Positions 5,523-11,324 of a stretch of 12,388 nucleotides of DNA are shown piece after piece (position 1 is the stretch's first letter; each line of letters opens with the position of its first letter). The translations under genes were made by a program, and so were the position numbers. This DNA is from Clostridia bacterium (GTDB lineage: Bacteria; Bacillota; Clostridia; Oscillospirales; Acutalibacteraceae). The notes beneath the pieces were generated by a model. The model made no database searches and was not told the origin of the DNA. It saw nothing but the letters and a program-made list of their open reading frames with translations. The stretch is from positions 1 to 12,388 of the forward strand of contig JAFYQN010000031.1 of NCBI GenBank assembly GCA_017559885.1. Direction: 5' to 3'.

Positions 5523-5726
5523 AGTGATATTGTGAGACAGGTCTCACAGTTTTATTTTGCTTGACGGCAAAGTGATATTAAAACCTACGGTTTTAGTGGT
5601 ATTTTATTCGCCATCAAAACTGCCGAAGGCAATATCACTTGGGCGAAGCCCAAATACCACTGCTTTAGCAATACAACTCGCCTTTGGCGAATAAAACTGA
5701 GGCACCTTCCTTACGGAGGGTGCCTC
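5523..5726. repeat. Head-to-head array of 9-nt motifs separated by unique small hairpins
   Basis: Left-half motifs of form AGTNNTATT lie at 5523 (GA), 5548 (TT), 5571 (GA) and 5595 (GG). Right-half motifs of form AATANNACT lie at 5631 (TC), 5653 (CC), 5670 (CA) and 5690 (AA), with a degenerate ATCAAAACT at 5613. Apart from the central TTATTCGCC (5604-5612), each interval is wholly a palindrome: GTGAGAC-AG-GTCTCAC, TTGCT-TGAC-GGCAA, AAAACC-TAC-GGTTTT, GCC-GAA-GGC, TGGGC-GAA-GCCCA, GC-TTTA-GC, CGCC-TTT-GGCG. The last interval is a 12-bp stem (5699-5726). Several left and right motifs are exact reverse complements (GA with TC, GG with CC, TT with AA), so large alternative folds are possible. The nature is unknown. 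Confidence 0.75.
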
Positions 5727-5727
5727 A
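5698..5727 (-). terminator. Hairpin that may end the bofA transcript
   Basis: TGAGGCACCTTCC (5698-5710) pairs with GGAGGGTGCCTCA (5715-5727) around TTAC, a 13-bp GC-rich stem with one wobble. On the minus strand it lies about 28 nt beyond the bofA-like stop and is followed by GTTTTATT, a short and imperfect T-tail. It is also the last hairpin of the motif array. Confidence 0.5.
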
Positions 5728-5754
5728 CAAGGTGTTCTTTTTATTTTGCCTAAA

Positions 5755-6015
5755 TTACATAAGCACCTGCAACAGTATTATACCGCAAACTGCAGGCAGA
5801 CCAAACACACTGCTACCGCCAACTGTATACCAATTAAGCGGCACAAAAACACCTGTATATTTTTGCGTAAGATTAATCACGACTATTGCGGCAAGACCGA
5901 GTAATGCATTTATAAATATTGATTTTACAAATTTATGACTCTTAATATGTAATACAAGTAACACCAACGCGCAAAGTGATAACCAAACTATTGCTATAAT
6001 CCCAAGAATTTTCAA
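5755..6015 (-). CDS. bofA: BofA-family protein (pro-sigma-K processing inhibitor type)
   Basis: This small membrane protein of about 86 aa has two hydrophobic stretches at its N-terminus (ILGIIAIVWLSLCALVLLVL and the ALLGLAAIVVINL region). Its C-terminus, GVFVPLNWYTVGGSSVFGLP then AVCGIILL, is the hallmark of the BofA family. In Bacillus subtilis, BofA sits in the outer forespore membrane with SpoIVFA and holds back the SpoIVFB protease that activates sigma-K during sporulation. The frame is open from a GTG at 6024. However, AGGTGAT at 6026-6020 overlaps that GTG and is ideally spaced for a TTG at 6015, giving MKILG and the usual family length, so I chose 6015. The gene is alone and divergent from the ATP synthase operon. 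Family assignment rests on the C-terminal motif. Confidence 0.8.
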   Translation of the reverse strand: MKILGIIAIVWLSLCALVLLVLHIKSHKFVKSIFINALLGLAAIVVINLTQKYTGVFVPLNWYTVGGSSVFGLPAVCGIILLQVLM

Positions 6016-6082
6016 AAAAATCACCTACATAATATATATGTAACTATTTTGTAAAAATTCTTTGTTAATTTTTTATTTATTA

Positions 6083-6111
6083 TGGACTTATTTAATTGTT
6101 TGTGGTAAAAT
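6083..6111 (+). promoter_or_regulatory. Candidate promoter of the ATP synthase operon
   Basis: TGGACT (6083-6088) and TAAAAT (6106-6111) are 17 bp apart. The -10 is extended (TGGTAAAAT from 6103). Transcription would begin near 6118, 28 nt before the ATG at 6146. This argues against the in-frame upstream start at 6110 and the longer open frame from 6062. Confidence 0.45.
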
Positions 6112-6145
6112 GTTACTAAAATGGGTTGGAATTGGACTGTTTTTT

Positions 6146-6541
6146 ATGAATATAGATAAAACCGTTATAAAAGAAACAAAATACGTTGCTTCATTTGTAC
6201 TTATTTTAAGCGTTTTAATGCAGGCGATATTTTTAATATTATCCGCGTTTGATATCGTAAAATGGGACTACACTATACCGCTTGGTAACCTTTATGGCGC
6301 AGCGCTTGCAATAGGCAACTTTTTTGCTATGGCTTTTTATGTCGCAAGAGCAGTATCAAAAGAAGAAAAAGATGCAAAACAAATGGTTAAGGCGTCGCAA
6401 TCACTTCGTTTTGTTGCGCTCTTACTGCTCGCGGCAGTAGGCGCGATGCTACCATGTTTTAATGTGTTTACGGTAGTTATTCCTTTGGTTTTTCCAACCA
6501 TTGCGGCTTTTTTGAGTCAATTAAGAAATAAAAAGAAATAA
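6146..6541 (+). CDS. atpI: ATP synthase subunit I-like membrane protein
   Basis: The 131-aa protein has four predicted membrane segments near residues 12-34, 45-68, 87-103 and 106-124, a charged loop (RAVSKEEKDAKQM, about 68-80) and a basic tail (LRNKKK). Position directly before atpB, size and four-helix layout match AtpI-type proteins, which help assemble the c-ring and are poorly conserved in sequence. The frame is open upstream to 6062, with another ATG at 6110, but the candidate promoter overlaps those positions, so I chose the ATG at 6146 (MNIDKTVIKE). Its ribosome binding site is weak (TTGGA). It is the first gene of the operon, with 37 nt to atpB. Assignment relies mostly on context and topology. 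Confidence 0.72.
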   Translation: MNIDKTVIKETKYVASFVLILSVLMQAIFLILSAFDIVKWDYTIPLGNLYGAALAIGNFFAMAFYVARAVSKEEKDAKQMVKASQSLRFVALLLLAAVGAMLPCFNVFTVVIPLVFPTIAAFLSQLRNKKK

Positions 6542-6578
6542 TAAATATATACGTATAAATTAAAGGAGGGGAACGCCG

Positions 6579-7496
6579 ATGGAAAACGTCAAGAGTATTC
6601 GCTTTAAATTGGTGGATATTCTATATATCTTGGGCGCGATTGTACCGTTTGTAATGGTTATGGCATTAAAGATAATTTTAAACGTACCTGGCGAAAGTAT
6701 TAGCGATAATATTGCCGGCGCGATGATTTATTTTCAAATCCCCATGCCGTTACAAAACCTACCCATAACCGAAGCGCAGGTGAATTCGGTTGCGGTTATT
6801 GTTTCAATCTTTTTCTTGTGTCTTTACTTTACTCACGGACTTTCGGTTAAAGCAAATCTTAAAAGACAACTTATAGCCGAGTGGATAGTGAAAACGACAC
6901 AAGGTTTGGTCGAGACTAATATGGGTTCGTTCTTTAAAGGATATGCGCCATTTATAGCGGCAATTATGGGTATATCGGCTTTTTCAAGTCTTATGGCGCT
7001 GTTGGGTGTGTTTGCTCCCACGTCCGATATAAATATAGTAGCAGGTTGGGCAATACTTACCTTTGCTCTTATAACCTACTATAAATTAAAGGGCGGCGTA
7101 TTTAACTATCTTAAAGGATTTTTGGAACCAATATTTGTTATGGCTCCACTTAATGTTTTGGGTGAGGTTGCAACCCCTGTGTCTATGGCATTCCGTCATT
7201 ATGGTAACGTACTTTCGGGTTCGGTTATCTCGGTGCTTATTGCGGCGGCGCTTCAGGGCGTGTCGAGCATAGTGTTGGGGTGGCTACCCGGTTTCTTGGG
7301 TGATATACCATTTTTACAAATAGGTCTTCCTGCGGTATTGTCCGTATATTTTGATATATTTAGCGGTTGTATGCAAGCGTATATTTTTGCAATGCTTACC
7401 ATGCTTAATATTTCGGGTAACTTCCCGCAAGAAGAATATGAAAAACGACTGCTTAAAAAGCAGGCCAAAAAAGCTAAAAAAATTAAAAATATTTAA
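6579..7496 (+). CDS. atpB: F1Fo ATP synthase subunit a
   Basis: The 305-aa integral membrane protein forms the ion half-channels beside the c-ring. Key residues are present: the essential arginine is R206 in SMAFRHYGN (E. coli R210 equivalent), E196 lies in NVLGEVATP, and Q266 lies in SGCMQAYIFAMLT (E. coli Q252 equivalent). Multiple hydrophobic spans fill residues 12-33, 70-85, 122-146, 152-168, 185-200, 212-236 and 246-276. The C-terminus has a basic tail (KRLLKKQAKKAKKIKNI). The glycine-serine after GNV (GNVLSGS) replaces the E. coli GNMYAGE glutamate. The protein is somewhat longer than common Firmicutes versions (about 225-270 aa), mostly through loops and the tail. A very strong AAAGGAGGGG precedes the ATG. 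Confidence 0.95.
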   Translation: MENVKSIRFKLVDILYILGAIVPFVMVMALKIILNVPGESISDNIAGAMIYFQIPMPLQNLPITEAQVNSVAVIVSIFFLCLYFTHGLSVKANLKRQLIAEWIVKTTQGLVETNMGSFFKGYAPFIAAIMGISAFSSLMALLGVFAPTSDINIVAGWAILTFALITYYKLKGGVFNYLKGFLEPIFVMAPLNVLGEVATPVSMAFRHYGNVLSGSVISVLIAAALQGVSSIVLGWLPGFLGDIPFLQIGLPAVLSVYFDIFSGCMQAYIFAMLTMLNISGNFPQEEYEKRLLKKQAKKAKKIKNI

Positions 7497-7516
7497 ATTT
7501 ACGGAGGTAATTTATT

Positions 7517-7828
7517 ATGGCATTGGCAATTGGTATTATTTTAGGTTGTTGCGCACTTGGCGCAGGCATTTGTATGGGTATTGGCGCTGTCGGCCCCGGT
7601 ATCGGTGAAGGTAACGCTGTATCTAAAGCATGTGAAGCTATCGGCCGTCAACCCGAAGCAAAGGGCGACGTAACATCTACCATGATTATGGGTTGCGCTA
7701 TCGCAGAAACTACAGGTATTTACTCACTCGTTGTTGCAATTCTTTTGATATTTGTTGCTCCAAGCACATTTATCGGTATTCTTGAAAAGACTGTAAAAAC
7801 ACTTAGCGAGTCAGGTATAAAACTCTAA
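7517..7828 (+). CDS. atpE: F1Fo ATP synthase subunit c, predicted Na+-binding type
   Basis: The 103-aa protein forms the rotor ring: a two-helix hairpin with a glycine-rich helix 1 (GAGICMGIGAVGPGIGEG), a polar loop (GRQPEAKGD) and helix 2. The ion-carrying glutamate is E64 in AIAETTGIYS. E31, I62, E64, T65, T66 and Y69 line up with the two-carboxylate Na+-binding set described for the Fusobacterium nucleatum c-ring (E32, V63, E65, T66, T67, Y70). Na+ coupling is therefore predicted. The C-terminus extends about 15-20 residues beyond the usual length (LEKTVKTLSESGIKL). Cys11 and Cys12 sit in helix 1. GGAGG precedes the ATG at good spacing, as expected for the most highly translated subunit. 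Confidence 0.96.
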   Translation: MALAIGIILGCCALGAGICMGIGAVGPGIGEGNAVSKACEAIGRQPEAKGDVTSTMIMGCAIAETTGIYSLVVAILLIFVAPSTFIGILEKTVKTLSESGIKL

Positions 7829-7852
7829 ATTATTGTTCGGGGGAGCATTTAA

Positions 7853-8377
7853 ATGCCAATTTTTGAAAATTTGGATGTTATATCCGTAAATTTTTGGCAG
7901 ATACTCATATCCCTTGCAAACCTTACAATTTTGTTTTTAATACTTAAAAAGTTCTTATACAAACCGGTGCAAAAAATGCTTGATGCGCGTCGCGATGAAA
8001 TTGATAAACAATACAGCGACGCCCAAACTGCAAAACAAAGCGCCGAGGCAAAGGACGCAGAACTTACTTCTCGTCTTGCTAATGCAAAGCAGGAAGCCGA
8101 AGGTATTGTAAAAGAAGCTGCCGATATTGCAAAGGGCAGAGGCGACAAAATTATTGAGGATGCAAGAACTACTGCCGACGGTATTATACGTCAAGCAGAG
8201 GTAGATGCCGAACTTGAGCGCAAACGCGCAAGCGAAACAATAAAAACACAAATTATCGACGTTTCTACCGCTTTGGCAGAAAAAATGTTAGAGCGCGAAA
8301 TTAACGCCGATGATCATAATGCGCTTATTAACGAATTTATTGATAAAATAGGTGAAGATGATGACAGCGACAGGTAA
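7853..8377 (+). CDS. atpF: F1Fo ATP synthase subunit b (peripheral stalk)
   Basis: The 174-aa protein has the standard plan. One N-terminal membrane helix (about residues 14-32, FWQILISLANLTILFLIL) is followed by KKFLYKPVQKMLDARRDEI, the conserved hinge. A long charged helix rich in Ala, Glu, Lys and Arg (about 40-150) then dimerises as a coiled coil and holds the F1 part still. The acidic C-terminus (IGEDDDSDR) contacts the delta subunit. The ribosome binding site is GGGGGAG. The gene overlaps the start of atpH by 17 nt, implying coupled translation and matched subunit amounts. Confidence 0.95.
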   Translation: MPIFENLDVISVNFWQILISLANLTILFLILKKFLYKPVQKMLDARRDEIDKQYSDAQTAKQSAEAKDAELTSRLANAKQEAEGIVKEAADIAKGRGDKIIEDARTTADGIIRQAEVDAELERKRASETIKTQIIDVSTALAEKMLEREINADDHNALINEFIDKIGEDDDSDR

Positions 8378-8891
8378 CAACTATGCCGAGGCGCTGTTTA
8401 TGTTGGCGCGCGAGGAAAACAGTGTTGACGAGTTTTACAACAGTTTAAAAACTGCAAAAGAGGTTTTTGAAGAAAACCCCGAATATTTACAGTTTTTATC
8501 TACGCCAAGCATACCCAAAAGCGAGCGCACGTCCGCTCTTGAAAGCGCTTTTTTAGATAAGATAAACAATCAGGTTTTATCTTTTTTGCAACTGCTTTGT
8601 GAACACGGAAGGTCAGAAAGCTTTTTTGAGTGCTTTTTAGAGTATGAAAGTCTTCGTCAGTGGGCGTCAAATACCGTTGTTGCCGTAGTGAAAACGGCAG
8701 TAGAGTTAAGCGACGCGCAAAAACAAGGTCTTATAAAAAATCTTGAAAAACGAACAGGCAAAAGAGTTACGCTTGAATGTGTTGTTGATGGTACGTTACT
8801 TGGCGGTATTACGGTAGAACTTGACGGCGAAATGCTTGACGGCAGTGTTAAAAACAACTTAAAGCGCGTAAGGGAAGTGATTAGCGAATGA
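8361..8891 (+). CDS. atpH: F1Fo ATP synthase subunit delta
   Basis: The 176-aa OSCP/delta family protein links the b stalk to the top of the alpha3beta3 head. It starts with the typical NNYAEALFMLAREEN helix and has the six-helix N-terminal half (FYNSLKTAKEVFEENPEYLQ, FLSTPSIPKSER). It ends with the family's conserved C-terminal strand region (KRVTLECVVDGTLLGGITVE followed by LDGSVKNNLKRV). The frame is open from a GTG at 8352, with ATGs at 8358 and 8361. AGGTGA at 8350-8355 is best spaced for 8361, so I chose MTATGNN. Its stop overlaps the atpA start in ATGA. Confidence 0.93.
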   Translation: MTATGNNYAEALFMLAREENSVDEFYNSLKTAKEVFEENPEYLQFLSTPSIPKSERTSALESAFLDKINNQVLSFLQLLCEHGRSESFFECFLEYESLRQWASNTVVAVVKTAVELSDAQKQGLIKNLEKRTGKRVTLECVVDGTLLGGITVELDGEMLDGSVKNNLKRVREVISE

Positions 8892-10381
8892 GTGAAAAGC
8901 AACAAGAAATTAGTTATATTATAAAAGAGCAGATAAAAAATTATCGCTCTCAAATCGAAATGAAAGAAACCGGTCGAGTTATACTCGTAGGTGACGGCAT
9001 TGCGCGAGTTTATGGTCTTACAAACTGTATGGCAAACGAACTTTTAGAGTTTGATGACGGTTCTGTAGGTATTGCTCAAAACCTTGAAGAAGATACAGTA
9101 TCGGTTGCAATGCTTTCTAATGACAACAGTATCCGTGAAGGTACCGTTGTTCGCCGCACCGGCAAGGTTTTGTCAGTACCGGTTGGTGAAAAATTGCTCG
9201 GTCGTGTCGTTAATGCTTTGGGTGAGCCGATTGACGGTAAAGGTCCTATTGAATATAGTGGATTTAACCCGATTGAAGCAGAAGCTCCCGGTATTATCGA
9301 GCGTAAAAGCGTATCGGTTCCGCTTCAAACAGGTATTAAGGCAATAGACAGTATGATACCTATCGGTCGCGGTCAGCGTGAGCTTATTATCGGCGACCGT
9401 CAAACAGGTAAAACCGAAATCGCAATAGACACAATTATAAATCAAAAAAATACCGACGTTATATGTATTTACGTAGCAATCGGTCAAAAAAATACATCTG
9501 TAGTAAGCTTGGTTAACAACCTTACAAAAGCAGGCGCAATGGATTACACAATCGTTGTATCTGCATCGGCTTCCGAGAGCGCGCCGCTTCAGTATATCGC
9601 ACCTTATTCAGGTTGCGCTATGGCAGAGTATTTTAGAGCGCAGGGTAAAGACGTTCTTATTATATATGATGATTTAAGTAAGCATGCGGTAGCATATCGT
9701 GCTTTGTCATTGCTTATTCGTCGTCCACCCGGTCGTGAAGCATATCCAGGTGATGTATTCTATTTGCACTCAAGATTGCTTGAGAGAGCGGCTTGCGTAG
9801 CGCCTGAATACGGCGGTGGTTCTATTACCGCGCTTCCTATTATTGAAACGCAAGCAGGTGACGTTTCGGCATATATTCCTACAAACGTTATCTCTATTAC
9901 CGACGGACAAATATTCCTTGAAACCGAACTTTTCCACTCGGGCGTTATGCCGGCTATTAACCCCGGTATCTCGGTAAGCCGTGTTGGTGGTTCTGCTCAA
10001 AAGAAGAGTATGAAAAAGGTTTCGGGCGAACTTAAACTTCTTTATTCACAGTACCGTGAACTTCAGGCGTTTGCGCAGTTTGGTAGCGACCTCGATGCCG
10101 ATACCAAGGCGCGTTTGGCTTTGGGTGAACGTATTGTTGAGGTGTTAAAGCAAGGACGTAACAGTCCAGTATCGGTTGGTTGTCAGGTTGCAATCATTTA
10201 TGCCGTAACAAAGGGTTGGCTTGACGGCGTAGAAGTTTCCGATGTTCATAACTTTGAGCAAAAATTGTTTGAAAAATTACAAAATCAAAAATCTGACCTA
10301 CTCAAGCGTTTTGAAGAGGGCCATTTTGAGGATGAAGATATAGCATCTTTGGAAGATACACTCCGTGAAATGACGAGGTGA
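8888..10381 (+). CDS. atpA: F1Fo ATP synthase subunit alpha
   Basis: The 497-aa protein is of normal length for bacterial AtpA and forms the non-catalytic nucleotide-binding subunits of F1. The N-terminal beta-barrel (about 25-95) includes GRVILVGDGIARVYGL. The central domain carries the P-loop GDRQTGKT (169-176) and the segment VLIIYDDLSKHAVAYR (about 256-271). The arginine finger that reaches into the catalytic site is R365 in SVSRVGGSAQ. The C-terminal helical domain is intact (LYSQYRELQAFAQFGSDLD and beyond). The ATG overlaps the atpH stop, with AAGGGAAGTGA just upstream. No deviation from a working enzyme is visible. Confidence 0.97.
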   Translation: MSEKQQEISYIIKEQIKNYRSQIEMKETGRVILVGDGIARVYGLTNCMANELLEFDDGSVGIAQNLEEDTVSVAMLSNDNSIREGTVVRRTGKVLSVPVGEKLLGRVVNALGEPIDGKGPIEYSGFNPIEAEAPGIIERKSVSVPLQTGIKAIDSMIPIGRGQRELIIGDRQTGKTEIAIDTIINQKNTDVICIYVAIGQKNTSVVSLVNNLTKAGAMDYTIVVSASASESAPLQYIAPYSGCAMAEYFRAQGKDVLIIYDDLSKHAVAYRALSLLIRRPPGREAYPGDVFYLHSRLLERAACVAPEYGGGSITALPIIETQAGDVSAYIPTNVISITDGQIFLETELFHSGVMPAINPGISVSRVGGSAQKKSMKKVSGELKLLYSQYRELQAFAQFGSDLDADTKARLALGERIVEVLKQGRNSPVSVGCQVAIIYAVTKGWLDGVEVSDVHNFEQKLFEKLQNQKSDLLKRFEEGHFEDEDIASLEDTLREMTR

Positions 10382-10386
10382 GATGA

Positions 10387-11193
10387 ATGTCAGGTAACAC
10401 AAAAACGCTTAAATTGCGTATAAAAAGTGTTGACTCAACACTGCATCTTACCAAGGCGATGGGGCTTGTTGCATCATCAAAAATGCGTAAGGCAAATATG
10501 GCTATGGCGGCAGGTCGTCAGTATGAATCGGCCGTTCAAAGCGTAGTCGATTTATTAACAAGCGTGCCCGATTGTCAAAGCAGCCCGTTTATGCGCGCGT
10601 ATAGTGATGGTGGCAAAACAAAACTTATTGTAATTGCGGGCGACCGCGGTCTTGCAGGCGGATACAACGCTAACGTTTTTCGTACTGTTCGCGATTTTGG
10701 CGAGGCCGAAATTATTCCTTTAGGTAAACGCGCTTGTGAACGTTTTGGTAAAGAAATAGTTTCAAGCGAAAAGTTTTATGCCGCAGACGCTTTCAAACTT
10801 GCGAAACAGTTGTGTGAAGAATTTAAAAACGGCGAGTTTGATCGACTTGGTATAGTTACAACAAACTATATTTCAATGATGACTCAAACCCCCGATATAA
10901 AATGGGTTTTACCACTTTCAAAGGGCGAAAACGTACAAAATACCGCAGCGGTATTTGAACCCGACGAGCGTACAATACTTGATATTGCAGTACCCGAATA
11001 TGTATCGGGCGTGATTGTGGCGTGTGTTCGTGAAAGTTTTGCGAGTGAAGTTGCCGCGCGACGTATGGCGATGGATTCGGCAGGCAAAAACGCGCAACAA
11101 ATGATTGATGATCTTATGCTTGAGTACAATCGCGCGCGTCAAGGCGCAATTACACAAGAAATTACCGAAATTGTTGCCGGAGCCGGCAACTAA
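10387..11193 (+). CDS. atpG: F1Fo ATP synthase subunit gamma (central shaft)
   Basis: The 268-aa protein forms the rotating shaft. Both coiled-coil ends are well preserved: an N-terminal helix with LKLRIKSVDSTLHLTKAMGL then VASSKMRKA (about 7-36), and a C-terminal helix ending in YNRARQGAITQEITEIVAGA. The central Rossmann-like part has GDRGLAGGYNANVF (about residues 84-97). At 268 aa it is about 15-20 residues shorter than typical gamma (about 285-290), by short loops rather than loss of an end. The ATG at 10387 has AGGTGAG upstream and lies 5 nt after atpA. The stop codon is built into the stem of a hairpin at 11190-11210. Confidence 0.95.
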   Translation: MSGNTKTLKLRIKSVDSTLHLTKAMGLVASSKMRKANMAMAAGRQYESAVQSVVDLLTSVPDCQSSPFMRAYSDGGKTKLIVIAGDRGLAGGYNANVFRTVRDFGEAEIIPLGKRACERFGKEIVSSEKFYAADAFKLAKQLCEEFKNGEFDRLGIVTTNYISMMTQTPDIKWVLPLSKGENVQNTAAVFEPDERTILDIAVPEYVSGVIVACVRESFASEVAARRMAMDSAGKNAQQMIDDLMLEYNRARQGAITQEITEIVAGAGN

Positions 11194-11210
11194 CGCACTT
11201 CGTGCGTTAG
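11190..11210. repeat. Triloop hairpin overlapping the atpG stop codon
   Basis: CTAACGCAC (11190-11198) pairs with GTGCGTTAG (11202-11210) around TTC, a perfect 9-bp stem. The TAA stop of atpG is in the ascending arm. There is no T-run after it, so it should not terminate transcription. The style (short stem, 3-nt loop) is the same as the hairpins at 5580-5689. Confidence 0.75.
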
Positions 11211-11211
11211 G

Positions 11212-11300
11212 GTGAATAGTGAAGAGTGAATAGTGAAAAGTTTCGGTGTGCCGCGAGCGGCACGAATTAAAAATCTTTTCAGTTCATAATTCATCTTTTG
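11212..11300. repeat. Degenerate palindromic (MITE-like) element between atpG and atpD
   Basis: The left arm has two perfect 12-nt direct repeats (GTGAATAGTGAA at 11212 and 11226), followed by AAAG. The centre is a 7-bp hairpin, GTGCCGC (11248-11254) with GCGGCAC (11257-11263). The right arm (about 11276-11300) contains CTTTTCAGTTCATAATTCAT and then CTTTT, an imperfect reverse complement of the left arm. There is no open frame and no T-tail. From memory, similar GTGAATAGTGAA-type palindromes are frequent between genes in Clostridia; I could not check this. It makes the only long gap in the operon. Confidence 0.6.
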
Positions 11301-11324
11301 TTAAAATAAGGAGATGAAACTTAA

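Larger units (their letters stand above)
5375..5748. repeat. Palindrome-rich block bounded by the split arms of a terminator-like hairpin
   Basis: The left end has AATAAAAA then GAACACCTT (5386-5394). The right end has AAGGTGTTC (5729-5737) followed by TTTTATT. These are the two arms of the tRNA-operon terminator at 5208-5246, here separated by about 330 bp and with GGTA inserted in the left arm. The interior contains the terminator-like hairpin at 5396-5440, the hairpin at 5450-5474 and the 9-nt motif array. The layout looks like terminal inverted repeats of a small non-coding element, or insertion of such DNA into the loop of a duplicated terminator. There is no credible gene in 5250-5750. 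Confidence 0.5.

Noticed and set aside
5523..5698. CRISPR array
   Set aside because: The repeated motif is only 9 nt and degenerate, it changes orientation midway, and the intervals are palindromes of 8-28 nt rather than unique spacers of constant size. No cas genes are visible.
5523..5748. Integron attC site or IS element
   Set aside because: There are no RYYYAAC/GTTRRRY core pairs in attC order and no transposase or integrase frame, even broken, in 5250-5750.
5684..5938. Open frame of 84 codons on the plus strand
   Set aside because: It begins within the last hairpins of the array and runs antisense to the well supported bofA-like gene.
11248..11263. Intrinsic terminator between atpG and atpD
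   Set aside because: The GC-rich hairpin is followed by CGAATTAAAA-like sequence without a T-run, and atpD has no visible promoter of its own, so read-through is needed.
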